From positions 62,001 to 126,000 of the forward strand of contig JAFISE010000004.1 of assembly GCA_022560025.1 (NCBI GenBank): a stretch of 64,000 nucleotides of DNA, given 5' to 3'. The notes below the pieces were generated by a model that was not told where the DNA came from, did not search any database, and was given only the letters and a program-made list of their open reading frames with translations. Every line of letters begins with the position of its first letter. Position 1 is the first letter of the stretch. Below, in pieces: positions 22,183 through 33,851 of this stretch. The position numbers were made by a program, and so were the translations under genes. The DNA is from Stagonosporopsis chrysanthemi. Its lineage: Eukaryota; Ascomycota; Dothideomycetes; Pleosporales; Didymellaceae.

Positions 22183-23261
22183 TTAAAGCTGACTCCTAAG
22201 CTCCAACTGCTGGTCCAAAAAAGAACTAACCGTATCCTCCATCCCCCTCCACTGCACGCCCAACACGTCCCTCGCCTTGCTCGAATCCACGCTCGGCGGC
22301 TCCCCAAATGGACCCTTCAACTTGACATGTACAGCGGGATACTTCTGCTTCACAAACTCCACAATCCGGCCCCACGTCCAGCCCTCCTTCTCAGTCGCAG
22401 ACAGCAAAAACTCCTCCACGTCCCCTGTCCCATGGACACTCACAGTAAGCGCCTTGATGTGCGCAACAGCCACGTCCCGCACGTCCACGCCTGAGCTGGG
22501 AATCATGGGCCGCGACGAGGTGAGCGAGAACCAGAGCATGGCGTTTGTGCCGTCCAGTGCCGAGGCGCTGGTTTGGGCTAGGTTGCGGCCGAAGACAAAC
22601 GACGGGTGCAGGGTGATGATTTTGAAAGAAGGCTTGTTAGTTTCTGCCCACGAGAGCGTGGCGCGGTGCGCTAGGATCTTGCAGGCGTGGTATTTTATGC
22701 CGCCGCTTGCGCGGCGGCTTTCTGGGAACGACATTTTGGGATCCACGGCGATGCTGGGGTTGAGGCCTTCTGTTGGGGTGTTAGAATTGGGGATCTGAGG
22801 CTGGGGAGTTCGATAGGGGGGGGTTTCTGACCTTTGGCAGTGAAGTTGCCCGTTGCTAGGCCTTTGAGCGGGATGAGTGCGAGCAATGAAGACACGACGA
22901 CGACGCGCTTGATGGTGTCGAAGTTCTTCGCCGCATCGAGCAGTGCGACTGTGCCTTGAACAGTCGGCTGGACATAGTCTTTCTCAAAGTCAACGCCCTT
23001 GCCCGGCATGGGCGAGGCGAGGTGAAAGACATATGTCACGTCCTGCAGAGCCTTGGAGAAGGCACCGGGAGTCGCCAAGTCTGGAATAACGACGAAATCG
23101 AGCTCTGCGGCATTCTGCGAAAACAGTTTGCGGAGGCGTTTGATCTGTGCTTCCTTGCGCACGCTGAGGCGCAGGCTATAGCCTGCTTCCAGGGCTTGGG
23201 TGACGACGTGCGAGCCGATGAAACCGGTAGCGCCGGTGATGAAGATAAGGGGCTGGGACAT
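22183..23261 (-). CDS. NAD(P)-dependent reductase, extended SDR (DFR-like)
   Basis: Extended short-chain dehydrogenase/reductase of the dihydroflavonol-4-reductase / aldehyde reductase (GRE2-like) type, using NAD(P)H to reduce a carbonyl. Exons 23261-22832 and 22769-22183 are joined by a 62-nt intron, 338 residues. The N-terminal Rossmann motif is GATGFIG (residues 10-16), the catalytic pair YHACK gives Tyr170 and Lys174, and VVVSS lies upstream with the conserved Ser region. There is no signal peptide. It is divergent from the tautomerase gene across 575 bp that hold a tandem repeat, which hints at joint regulation in a small catabolic or detoxification unit. The substrate cannot be predicted. 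Confidence 0.9.
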
Positions 23262-23274
23262 ATTCGGACGAGTT

Positions 23275-23352
23275 GGATGTTTTGATAACGTCTCGATGTT
23301 CGGATGTTTTGATGTCTCGATGTTCGGAGGTTTTGATGATGCCTGGATGTTC
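23275..23352. repeat. Degenerate 24-27 bp tandem repeat, three copies
   Basis: Three head-to-tail copies (23275-23301, 23302-23325, 23326-23352) share a core GGATGTTTTGAT followed by TCGATGTTC or TGGATGTTC. They begin 14 bp upstream of the reductase start codon, so they lie in its 5' UTR or core promoter. Confidence 0.8.
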
Positions 23353-23836
23353 GAACGCGTTACAGCGGTGTAATCGTTTGCGCAGACGCAGATGTCTCAT
23401 ACACACCGCGTATACTACATGCTCTCTATGTTTCGGTAAGCCAAAGCTATGGCTTGAAGTAACTAATTGATTACTGAGTCTGACTTCACAACCTTGTAAT
23501 CCTGCGATGTGTGGTATTTGTCGTGTTGCGATCGGAGTCGGGTAGATTTGTATAGTAATCATGGACCCCGCCACAAAGGTTAATGCATAGCCTAGGTACC
23601 ATGAATGCGACAGTACATAATGAGTAAACACTCTCTAAGCCCATCTCCAAGCCCACTTGAGACCTACCCCACCGCAATTTGATACTAATCACTGGTGGTA
23701 ATGGTGGTCTGGGCGGGGGAAGAGCCTATGTTATAAGTGATTGGGGTCCATAAGGAAGGATGTTGCTAGACACCAAACACGCATTACAATCATCAACTCC
23801 TTTCGAATCTCAAACAACAACGACAGAAACATCAGC

Positions 23837-24347
23837 ATGCCTCTCTGGTTGATCTTTCACCCCGACGGCACGTTCGAGGACGATGCATCCAAAGAAGCTC
23901 TATCTACAGACATCACCAAGATTTACACCGAAATTGGGTATGGCACTCACACCTGTTACCTTGAACAAACGAAGAAACTAACCAAGTCACAGCCTACCTC
24001 CTTTCTATGTTATCGTCAACTTCATCAAGATGCCAGGAAACACCATGTGGGTTGGAGGCAAGAAGATAAACAAGGAGAAGCCATTTGTCAGGATCTCCGT
24101 TGACCACATTGCTGTCAACCTTCCCGAGGATGATGATGACATCCGTCGTAAATCATCGAACAGGGTGGATCAGGCCCTCAAACCGCATGTGGCTGACAAA
24201 GGGTACGACTGGGAATTCCACATTGATGAGACGGACAGGAGGTTGTGGAAGATCAATGGCATGTTCCCTCCGGCTTGGAAGAGCGAAGACGAGAAGATTT
24301 GGGCGAAGGAGAATTACGCTGTTCCTTTGGAGAAGTCGAACATCTAA
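23837..24347 (+). CDS. Tautomerase-superfamily protein (cis-CaaD-like)
   Basis: Member of the tautomerase superfamily, closest by length and layout to the cis-CaaD-like group in which Pro1, exposed after Met removal, is the catalytic residue. Exons 23837-23937 and 23993-24347 join across a 55-nt intron, 151 residues. The mature start PLWLIFHPDGTF supplies Pro1; GLPPFYVIVNFI and NTMWVGGKK follow the usual beta strands, with a C-terminal FPPAWKSEDEKIWAKENYAVP. The Arg pair that cis-CaaD dehalogenases use is not obvious at the matching place (ISVDHIAVN), so dehalogenation is not implied; keto-enol tautomerisation or hydration is more general. The start is fixed by the conserved MPLW. Confidence 0.8.
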
Positions 24348-24967
24348 GTTTCGATCGACACTTTTTGTTCCGGAGCTCTTGTTTTTAGCATCATTGTTGT
24401 ATTTCTAATTCAGTACAATCACTCTTCTGCACCGCTACAGTTACTGAGCAACACATCCCGAAGCCAGTTGCACAGAGAGTACAAAGTAGCATGCGCTGCC
24501 TGCTCTCCTGCGCAACCAAGTGTGTTTGGCATGTTGTAGGCATCGAGGAACAGCAGGATGTACCCAACGCAAGGCAGTCGCTGTCCAGAAGCGACTGCAC
24601 AAAACAAACAACATGGTTTGCAATAGTGTAGCAGATTATCACCACTGCTCAGTCGCTGCTTCTTATGGACTCAGTGTGACGAAATGTTGTCGAGCCTAGC
24701 CCTGTGATTGGCGTGCATGCTTGCGAATGTACACAGTAGCAAAGTGATTGGGCGGGGAAGAGCGCGGTTGGCGCCGGAAGTGAGGCGAGCGGCCGCAGAC
24801 GAGGGCTTTCAGCGCCAGATGGTACTGCTGCGTTTGGGAGTGCGTGCATGCGTTTGCGACCACGGCCGGCCCAACGTGACAGTGACGACGGCGTGGCTCA
24901 TGCGCGCACCTCGGGCAGTCGTTCTCCTCCATCGCTGTAGTGGGCTAGGACCGTAACTTTGCCCGTC
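24348..24967. other. Intergenic, promoter of RING gene
   Basis: 620 bp between tautomerase and RING gene. Only short frames in all directions; no motif recognised. Confidence 0.45.
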
Positions 24968-27900
24968 ATGGACAGCACGCGCGCATCACCAGCCCCGCCC
25001 ACGTCCAAAGCAGAGGCCATGGCGTCGGCTCCACGGGCCTCGCGTGGTAGCACGCCCACAGCGAGCCGCTCGGCCTCCAGACTCGTCAAGGACGCCGGCG
25101 CCGACAAGGACAAGCCAGCTCGCGCCGCGAGCAGCAACAGCCTCAAGCAGAAGATGGCGGCCAAGGGCGACGAGCCGCCGCGCCCAAGCAAGGCAGACGA
25201 GGTCGGTTCTGCACGCACAGCAGATTGCGAGGATACTGACATGACACAGCAACTGAAGGCTCTCAAGTCGGACTTGGACAACCTGCGCTCACACCTCACG
25301 TGCAAGATCTGCGACCGGCTGCTGTATTCGCCTTTCTCGCTCTCATGCGGCCACTCGTACTGCTACACGGTAAGGAACAGCCCCCGTCGCCCCGACGAGG
25401 ACAGCCGGCTGACCAGATACAGTGTCTATGCACGTGGTTCCTCAACCTGAAGCAGAACAAGTCGAAGCTGACATGTCCGGACTGCCGCCATGATGTGAAG
25501 CATCTGCCTGCTCCCGCCTACATTGTACGTGTGGCAGCCACACCACCATTGCATACATCTAACAGAGCCCGCAGATCAGAGACATGACTGCCGTGTTTGT
25601 CGCCCGAGCCGACCTCCTACCGCCCGGCGAGACCCTTGAGGAACACCAAAAATGGCAGCAAGACGACGCAGACGCCGTCCAGAAAGACCGCGAGAACACC
25701 GATCCGCGCACTGGAGGGCTCTTCAAGGGCCTGTTCAACACGCCTGCGCATCTTATGCGCCCTTCACTCCACATTGTCCGCGACCAGGAAGATGGCGTCG
25801 ACCGCTGTCCGATATGCACGTGGGAGCTCGAAGACGGCGGATGCACACAATGCGGCTTGGTCTTCGACGAGACAGGCGAGGTCTCCTGGGACAACAGCTT
25901 CACCGGCTTCAGCGACATGGACGAAATGTCAGAACAAGATGTCGACGATCTCGATGCCGGCATGATGCTTGAAAACGGCGAGTTCGACGGCTTTGGCGAC
26001 CCAATGGATGGCTGGGAGGACTACCTTGGTGATCCAGGCGCTGGCTTCGTAATGCGCCGCTTCCTCCAACACAACAATGTTGGACCCAGGCGGCACATGT
26101 CCCACAGCGAAGCCGGTAGCAGGCGCTCATATTCACAAAGCATCGTCTCGGACGTGTACGGCGACGAAATGGACACCGTCGAAGAAGAAGACGAAGAAGG
26201 GGACTCGGAGATGAACGACTTCATTGACGACGCAGCGCTGGAGGCTTCCACATCTGCGAGCGGCGCTTCTTCAACACCTGGCCAGACCCCTCAGCCTCCC
26301 GCGAATCGGCCAGCAGCACGTGCTAGAGCGCGACCCGTGGTGGAAGAATCTGAGACCAGCTCCACAATATCAAGTGTGGTCGAAGAGGAGGAAGAGGAAG
26401 ATGATGACGAAGAGGAAGAAGACGTTGGTCCCGTACGGCGAGGGCAGCGACCACAGACACAAAGGCCTCGGGCACCCAATCACGTTCTGAACAGGGCCAA
26501 TGGCCCTCGATCCCGATTTGCCCGTGTAGTAGCACCTTCTTCATCAGCTTCCGCCGATGCATCCGCCGACGAACTTGACGAAGACACCCAGGCTCTGCTT
26601 GAGGAGGAAGGCTGGATGCGCCAAACAGACGATGACGAAATGGATGAAGAAGATGGGGACAGCGATGGAGGAGCTACGACTGTTGGGTGGGAACCGCTTG
26701 CGAATTCAAATGACAGAAGCCGAATGGGCGGGTCTCTAACACCTACTGCAGATCGTCCTCAGCCTAGTGCCCCCATCCGTCCCCCCTCGCGAGTGGGCAA
26801 CCTCCGTGCACTCGATGCCTCCCGTGGCCTTCGACGAAGATCCTCTGTGCTATCAAATGCGAATCCCCATTACGAGGACGGCGAAGCCGACGACGATGAT
26901 TCGGATCAAGATGGCGATCTGAATATGGCCATGCATGCTCTTCGCAGTCGCCGATCTCAACAGATGATGCGCAATGAGCCAGCCTTCCAGAACACACCGA
27001 CTAGGTTCGCTCCTCAAGGGCCCAATGCTGCCCACGAAGCGGACACCGACGACAACTCAGACAACTCACAAGCTGGGCTTGGCCGTCGCACAGCTCGTAC
27101 TCAGCGGCGCGAATACGATCCTCGTATCAGCTGGATGTTCGCCGCCCACCAAGCTGCATTGCAGCAACACCAAGCTGGTGGTAATCTCATAGACATTGAA
27201 TCGCGTTCCATTACGCCACTCAATCGACCGCCTACCTCAAACAGAAACCGTCAAAGTCCCGCACCTGCGTCATTTTCCCCTTTTCTTCCTCCAGCCCGGA
27301 TGCGCACTCCGTTGATGGACAACAGCGCTTTTGGGCTGCGCGTCATGGCATCTCCCAACAGACGAAGTGCCATGTCTCCAGCATTGCCTACGGCCAACAT
27401 CATGGAGAATGCAATGCGTCACGATCGCACGCCTTCCATCAGCTCGGCAAGCAACGACTCTGTTATCTTGACGCCAGGCAGTTCGGCAGCCAGCTCGCAG
27501 TATTCCGTTGATCAGACAGTGCGAACGCAAACATCAGTAGCTCTGGACATGATTGATCGACCCCAAAGTCGCATCAGCGCTCGTCCTCCATCAGCCGCAG
27601 GTCGTAGAGGATCTGCCAACTTCTCGCCCGTATACCAGAATTTCCCATCTCCTAATATGGGCATGCATGCTCCAGTATCTGCAGCACCTCCTCGTCCTGC
27701 CAACCCCTGGGCTGCATATGTGTCGCGCAACATCAGAGCCCGCAATTCTCGTATGGGCCTGCGGGAGCAGTCATCTACGGCTACACTGAGGCCGACTAGT
27801 TCGCGAGCGAACATCCGTGACAGCGCAGCTCCAGCCCCGGCCATGAGGACACAACCCTCGCGAATTAATCTACGCCCACAACCGTCGGTGCGCCGACTCA

Positions 27901-28466
27901 ACCCACAGCCTTCAAGTAGAGCTCTGCGAACTACCCCATCCCCAGGACCTAATGGCCAAATGGCGTCACCAGCAATGGCACGAGTGCCAATGGCATTAGC
28001 TCCCGATGATCTTAGCGCCCGCGCCCGGGAGCTCCGCAATACTAGAGAACAAGCTCTCGGTCTCTCTAATAATGTGCCAGCACGCACCAATCCATTCTCC
28101 TCGGGCTTCCGCCGCCCAAGTAATGCTGGTGTGATGCCTCCCATGGTACAGCCTCAAGGGGTTTCTCAACATATTCGAAGTAACTCGAACGAGTCCGTGG
28201 GCTCGGTCAACTCTGCTGGAACCGCACACGATGTCTCGACCGGTCCTTCTCTGGGACGACGCAGGAGCAATCGCAACATGACGAATGCTCCTCCACCAGG
28301 TGTTCTGCCCCCAACAGAAACTTTCACGTCCCCAGTCACGGCGTATGCAAACAATGCGTATCGCTCACGTCAGGGCAATAATATTGGCCCTTTGGCGGCT
28401 TTCGAGTCCACAGGCCAGACCAATCACAGGACTGTCAATCCTGTGGCCACCGGTCAGCTCATCTAA
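24968..28466 (+). CDS. Long RING-finger protein (putative E3 ubiquitin ligase)
   Basis: Three exons (24968-25369, 25423-25524, 25566-28466; introns 53 and 41 nt) encode 1,134 residues. A C3HC4 RING lies at residues 112-155: C112, C115, C127, H129, C132, C135, C152, C155, and the first intron splits it. A short helix precedes it (LKALKSDLDNLRSHLTC). After the RING come EETLEEHQKWQQDDA-like helical sequence and a second CPIC..CTQC cluster (C249, C252, C261, C264), a possible extra zinc site. The remaining 850 residues are disordered, with acidic runs (EEEEEEDDDEEEED), Arg/Gln-rich and Ser/Pro-rich tracts. The RING predicts E3 ligase activity; a chromatin or nuclear role is suggested only by the acidic, basic-rich composition. 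Confidence 0.88.
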
Positions 28467-28981
28467 ACCGTTCTTCCATTCTTTCAGCTTGGAAGTACGC
28501 CCAATTTCTTTCCTTTGGTATTACGTAGGGATCGGTGTTTGGATGATTGTTTCGGAACAAGTACGTTACCTCACGAGGGTACGGTTACGAATATGTTTTC
28601 CAGCGGCATCAAAACGGGGATCAATGATTTTCTTGTGCATCGTTTGGCGTCCTTACCCTGCACTATACCATACATAGTCTTGAGCGAGGTTCATGTACAA
28701 TGGGTCCAAAGCTAAGGCTGCTCTTGCAATGCGATTTCTTTAACGTTACTATTGACTCACTATGTGCCAGTCATGACATACCATGATATCCACAAGGACC
28801 ATTCACACCAAACACGCGCTGTCACGTTATGACGCACCCGTCTCGTCGTCTTATCGATAACGAAACTCCGCAGACCACCGAGGTCTTTCCTCCCAGCTGC
28901 AGCTCCCATCTTCTTCTGCGCCAACGACTCTCTCCTGCCCCCCTACCGCTCGTTACCCAAGCCACCTCCGAACCGCGCAAG
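28467..28981. other. Intergenic, COX23 promoter
   Basis: 515 bp. An in-frame upstream ATG at 28829 would lengthen COX23 by 51 residues, but the extension (Pro/Ser/Leu-rich) has no family support; it is more likely 5' UTR. Confidence 0.45.
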
Positions 28982-29543
28982 ATGACCAAAGACAAGCTCG
29001 GCGAAAACGACAAGCCCGACTGGTCGGGCCCCAAAGCCACAAAGTTCGACAAGTACGAATCCCCTCGCCCGCGCCACATGATTGCGGAAACCAGTAACGA
29101 AAATGGAAAGGAATAGGCGCATGTTTGGACGCGTGCTGATGGAGCAACAGCAAAGCGTACAGCGAGTACTTCGATCCGTGCCAGGAGGCGGCGGACAAGA
29201 GTATACGCTGCTTGAAGCGCAATGGAGGCGAGAGGGCCATGTGTAGTGACTTCTTCCAGTGAGTCTTTCTGCTGCTGTGCCACGAGATGCGCGCGTGGGG
29301 TGATCTGTGCGGAGAGAGGCGCTGATGAACGCAGGGCGTATCGGGATTGTAAGAAGCAGTGGGTAGGTGGCCCCCCTCCCTCCCCCTTCGCTCCCGAGCG
29401 GACTGCTACGAGACGAGACGAGACGAGACGAGACGAGACACATGAGACGCGTTTATGTCGAGGTGTGGAGGGGACAGTTTGCTGACATGCATTAGATGGA
29501 GGCACGCGCCGAGGCGAAGAAGAGTAAGCCGTGGTTTAGCTAG
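28982..29543 (+). CDS. COX23: Mitochondrial CHCH protein Cox23
   Basis: Twin CX9C protein of the mitochondrial intermembrane space needed for copper-dependent assembly of cytochrome c oxidase; family members are imported by the Mia40 relay. Four exons, 28982-29052, 29151-29258, 29335-29362 and 29496-29543, give 84 residues. The two CX9C motifs are CQEAADKSIRC and CSDFFQAYRDC, followed by KKQWMEARAEAKKSKPWFS. I chose the first donor at 29053 because it gives KFDNKAYSEYFDPC, the family sequence; a later donor at 29095 would need a non-standard acceptor. Intron 3 (133 nt) contains a pentanucleotide microsatellite. Start ATG at 28982 has A at -3. Confidence 0.9.
29408..29437. repeat. Pentanucleotide microsatellite (ACGAG)6
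   Basis: Six perfect ACGAG units within the third intron of COX23. Length variation would be silent unless it affects splicing. Confidence 0.95.
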
Positions 29544-30449
29544 GACAACTCAGGAGACGTAAAGATGGGTGCATAACGAGACAGAGGAAGACGTTATTAT
29601 CTCCGCTCTGGGTCGCATTTGGATGGCGTTTGGCGTTGCATTGCTGGGTTAGGGGGGAGATTGTTGATACGATACGATGCACGGAGAGGGGAAGGGAAGG
29701 GTATGGAAGATACGATATAGAAATGTGTACGAATCTCACAACGAGCGAGTTCAAGCTCGAATCCGTTGGTCGGATTTATCGTGGACACGTGCATGCTGCA
29801 GGATCGCAAGCTTCCGTCACGCCCAAACACTGAGGGAAACATGGTGATGTGCATTAAATCAGCCGCCTGGAACCGTGGGCTCTCCATTCAATGCTTGTGT
29901 TACTTGGCTTCGCGCAGTCAATGCCCGCGCACTTTACTCCGCTTCGTCTCTGATACGTAGAGCCTTCCTTCGCGACACACGCGATTTAGATGCCGAGAAC
30001 CAAGCTAGATGAGCTTGAGTGGTTTGCCCTTTGCGGGTTTGAACAAAATTCAGCTTTGATGCACTTACTTGTATTGTATACATACTTGGTCAGTTGTTCG
30101 CAAACAAGGGTACTTGGGGGATTTTATGACGCTGCAGTAGCACAGTCGATGTCGTCTGCAACGTCAGAGCAGGTGGAGCAACTGTTGGCCAGCTTTGTGT
30201 CGTCAAAGCATTGTTTCATGTCTGGTAGTGGTATGTAATGTGGTTGTGTCTTGAAATCCAATTTCAAGCGATGTTGTGCCAGTCTACATGTTGTATACCT
30301 ATTCAAGTATGGACAATTGGTGCGTGGAACAGTAATAGTCATATAAAAAAGTTGTATTTACAGGGTCAATAATGTTGTGCGCCCCCATAGAATATGAAGA
30401 GGGCCCTGGCTTCAAATTTTCACAATCTTTTCCAGTATCATACGTGTCA
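29544..30449. other. Intergenic, nothing recognised
   Basis: About 900 bp between COX23 and the kinase pseudogene, both of whose 3' ends point here. Short frames only. Confidence 0.45.
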
Positions 30450-31566
30450 TTAAAATTTTGGCAATGCAGCGCAATCATCATCATCCCACCACTCATCTTC
30501 CAGTAGTTCTTTCGCTGTCGGTCGATCTCTCCAGTCAAGCATCATGATCTTTTCGATGAACTGCTTATCTCTTTTAGAGACCTCCTTTTCTGCGGTCCAA
30601 GAAAATGGCGTGAGTTTCTCTTGCGGTATCTCTTGCATCAACTATGAGATGGTTCGAGCTGTTTCCGGGCTAGCAATGTCTACAATACTAGGAGGGAAAG
30701 GACCGAAGTATCTGTACTGCTCCATAACAATATGTAAGACATATTCTTCGTGGTCACATTTAATTTCTGGTCGAAAGAGATTGAAATTACCACCGTAGAT
30801 GAGGCTTATTAGCTGTGTTCAGATAAGGTCAGTGAGGAAGTCCGTATTCGGTTGGAAATGTGTAAAGAGCATACCAAAGTCCCGAATGACCGAATGTCTG
30901 TTGCGGTGTTCCAAGGCATTTCCATAAGCACCTCGGGACTGTACCATAATGGTGTCCCAACTAGGGTTCCAGATGTTGACCATTTTGAATTCGCGGGATA
31001 GCAGCCACCAAGATCCCCGAGCTGAACAGCGGAGAAACGACTGTCACTTTCCTGTAGATTTACGAATACGTTATCGAGTTTGACATCTCGTATCTTGGTC
31101 AGCTTGGTATTAGAGAGACTGTGCGCGCTCACCTGTATGCACAATATTATCCTCGTGGAGGACTTTGAGTGCTTCTAGAATGCATCGACAAACGTATTTA
31201 AGCTCGTTGCGCCTGACAGTTCCTTTGACAGTTTCAGTGAGCAGATCGCTGTCGAGATATCTTAGAGCGATCGTCGTGGGACTTGGTGGCTCCTGAATCT
31301 CATCAATCAGAGGCCGAAGGAAGGGAGTCCGATGTTGGAGTCGTCGAAGAACATCTCGCTCATTTTCAACTCTTGGGTGGCCATGGACACTTTTGATCAC
31401 GACTGCCTCCTGTTGGTGGTTCCTGGTAGAGATTAAACAGCCTCTTCACGGGGGCAGCTATTCCGACCTACTTCGCAAACCAAACAGTCGACTGGAGCTG
31501 TGTCGCGACAACATAGCTCCCAGCCTTTCCCTTGAGAGTTTGCCCTATCCGGAAAAGAGAAGACAT
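30450..31566 (-). pseudogene. Protein kinase-like gene with in-frame nonsense codon
   Basis: Kinase-fold gene of a family expanded in Dothideomycetes. Exons 31566-31472, 31422-31133, 31086-30875 and 30812-30450 join in frame with introns of 49, 46 and 62 nt. The reading (319 residues if unbroken) starts MSSLFRIGQTLKGK, has EAVVIKSV (ATP-binding Lys), HTDVKLDN in place of HRDxxxxN, GDLGG in place of DFG, a TPLWYSPEV activation-loop end and a C-lobe LDWRDRPTAKELL. A TAG at 30644-30642, codon 256, interrupts ARTIS/LMQEIP, where relatives usually have Tyr. Truncation at 255 residues removes the end of the C-lobe. DIRSFG has Arg where DIWSFG is usual. Everything else is intact, so the break is recent, or a sequencing error. 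HTD and DLG are typical of this family rather than signs of decay. Confidence 0.82.
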
Positions 31567-32915
31567 GTGCTTTTGAGGTGAAAGCTGAAGTGCATGGAGG
31601 GGCGTCGAAGGTTGCTTAGAAGATGCGGATGGCCAGGGTCCAAGACAAAATCGGCACTGACCACGCGCCTTGCTTTCGTCACCTCCCTACTCACATCCTG
31701 AATAGCAATTTGATCGATTGCTCGGATTACCACCTTATTTTCTGTCAATTACTGATTAGGTGCACGTTTTACTTGGTCGAGGTCGACGCGCTGACGCTCA
31801 TTAGCCGCTCAAGGCTCTCCCCAAACGCGCAAGTTGTGGTTATGCCCCAATGCATAGGCGTGCTAGGCCTGGCAGTCGGCCAGGAGTCACGAATCGTGAA
31901 TTGAGATGACCAATGGACTCAGACAGACAGGCGCTTAGTATCCTACATTGCATAGACCCGAATCGAGTGTCGCAGTTTATTCGATACTACTAAAGAGCGA
32001 GTGATGCTACTGGAGGAAGCAGTTAAGCGTTACAATCCTTTGTCTCATATCAAGGTGAGGTCTTCGTAACGCATGTACAATAGGATCGTTCGCCCGAGTA
32101 TATAATTTGAGCTTGCCGACTATGGAAACAACCTCAGTACGACTGCAGCAAGAAATCCTTCCGCTGTATCCTTTTCCCTCAGCTCTTACCAGAACCAAAA
32201 TAAAATAGACTCATCTTTAACATGTCTTCAATCAATCGATAATCTCAAAGAAAGTTGTCGGCACGATCTTAAAGGATGGGAAGTGGGTCGCGATCTCGGC
32301 TGCAACTGAGACCTTGGACTGGAAGCGTACAGATTCCGCTGCTAGCAAAGCTGCAGCAGATTTGAAAACCTCGCTTGCAACACTTTCCAAACCACTTCCT
32401 ACGGGCACCCAGGAAGTTTGCTCTAGATACAGCTGTTTCAAACGCGGTTGGAGATGAGCAGAAACTGACGGCAAGTGCAGGGAAACGAAACACAAAAGCG
32501 ACTCCGACCCAGAGGATCACATCGCCGTCGTGTGTTTTGATGCTAATAACAATGGCACAACTACCCAAATACCGGTCAAGAAGGAGTGATAGCGGGGCCG
32601 TCTAGTGACAATGCAACGCTCTTGTCTAGTATCATTGAGTCCGCACGTGCTTCAGGTAACCTCATGACCAGACCACAATAGCGTTAAAATGAGTAAACGA
32701 TTATGGTCCCCCTCGAAGAAACTGGGTTGTGAGCGAATCTTGAGCAGTAATCTTTACGTGAAGCTATTGAGTTCAAGGATCAATATGTGATAACAGACAA
32801 TGTTCAATGTTCCAGACCATCTCAGAAGGCTGTTGATTGACAGGTCCGGTGGTCTCAAACCGATGTTTGACATTCATGTATTGTGTGATGGTTCAACAAT
32901 CAAATTGTAAGGGTT
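31567..32915. other. Intergenic, nothing recognised
   Basis: About 1.35 kb upstream of the kinase pseudogene and downstream of the HAD gene. Short frames (such as 32232-32568 on minus) show no motif. Confidence 0.45.
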
Positions 32916-33851
32916 TTATTTGTTTCCCACCTGCCGTGTCTCGATCCATGATCTAATCTCGGTAAAGTCTCTTACCCATACAACCTGCCGCTCATCTGCC
33001 TCGTTCAAGGCTGACAAGTGAGGACAACGAACACCTAGACTTTCCAATCGCTCAGCTAGCTTCTTCTGCGAGCTTCCTAATGGTTCGTCTCGAATGCATA
33101 TACCCAGGTCCGCATTGAGAAGGCATTCGATGTCTGTCCAGCTATCTCCAACGTAGGCGATAGATTTATCAAAATCGCTGCCACTTGACTCGCTGTGCTG
33201 CTCGCGCAAACGTTTCATACATTCCAACTTGTCACCGCTAGACATGATCAACATCTCTCCATCGCTTCCAGGACTGATGTGTCCAAGTGAGACGCAGTCA
33301 TTCTCGATACCGTCCAGTTCGTTCGCATGTATCGACTCTTTCTGCACAGGCGCGCCTGCAGCTTTCAGACAAGAGTCTATGAAGTGCCGACTCCAGTTGA
33401 CGCTCAAAAAAGTCAGTCCACCACGGTCCCGTGTCCAATCCGCACGAAGAAAATCGGTAAATCCAGTGCGTAGTTGGACCTGTCTCGAGTCAACGACGTT
33501 TCTGGCTCCTTCCTCTAGCAGCCTCTGGGTCAAATCTGCGAAGATCCCCGAAGCAGACACGCGGTCAAGACTAGCCTGCTCTACGATCTTCAGTGCTTGG
33601 AGGAGTTTCTTCTCTTTCTCTAAGGTCCTTGGCAACTTGCCTCCGGGGGCAAGCTTCTCCATAGTAGTGATGTAGTCGGACATGTAGGCTTCCGAGACAA
33701 GTCTCCACTCAGCGAGTACGGTAGATCCGGGTTTCGCAGCAGCAGCTATGCTAACCAATGCGTCAAGGGTATCGCGTTGCGTTACTGTGCCGTCCCAGTC
33801 CAGAATCCAGCGCATGGGTTGAGGTAGATTCTTTGAGGGCTTGGAAGCCAT
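32916..33851 (-). CDS. HAD-superfamily hydrolase (phosphatase-like)
   Basis: Single-exon protein of 311 residues from ATG 33851; the frame stays open upstream to 34076 but that part (Cys/His/Ser-rich) lacks family support. The HAD motif I is WILDWDGTVT, giving nucleophile Asp18 and Asp20. Motif III/IV region appears as SSGDKLECM then AYVGDSWTDIECLLNAD, the acidic metal-binding loop. The spacing resembles phosphoserine phosphatase-like HAD enzymes with a helical cap (residues about 40-150). It is likely a cytosolic small-molecule phosphatase; the substrate is unknown. It is divergent from SDH2. Confidence 0.85.
   Translation of the reverse strand: MASKPSKNLPQPMRWILDWDGTVTQRDTLDALVSIAAAAKPGSTVLAEWRLVSEAYMSDYITTMEKLAPGGKLPRTLEKEKKLLQALKIVEQASLDRVSASGIFADLTQRLLEEGARNVVDSRQVQLRTGFTDFLRADWTRDRGGLTFLSVNWSRHFIDSCLKAAGAPVQKESIHANELDGIENDCVSLGHISPGSDGEMLIMSSGDKLECMKRLREQHSESSGSDFDKSIAYVGDSWTDIECLLNADLGICIRDEPLGSSQKKLAERLESLGVRCPHLSALNEADERQVVWVRDFTEIRSWIETRQVGNK

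Noticed and set aside
29053..29150. Alternative COX23 first donor at 29095 instead of 29053
   Set aside because: It needs a poor acceptor and loses the KAYSEYFDPC family sequence; the earlier donor keeps phase with a standard cag acceptor.
28822..29505. 227-codon frame on minus
   Set aside because: Antisense shadow of COX23; the plus strand has twin CX9C motifs with consistent splicing.
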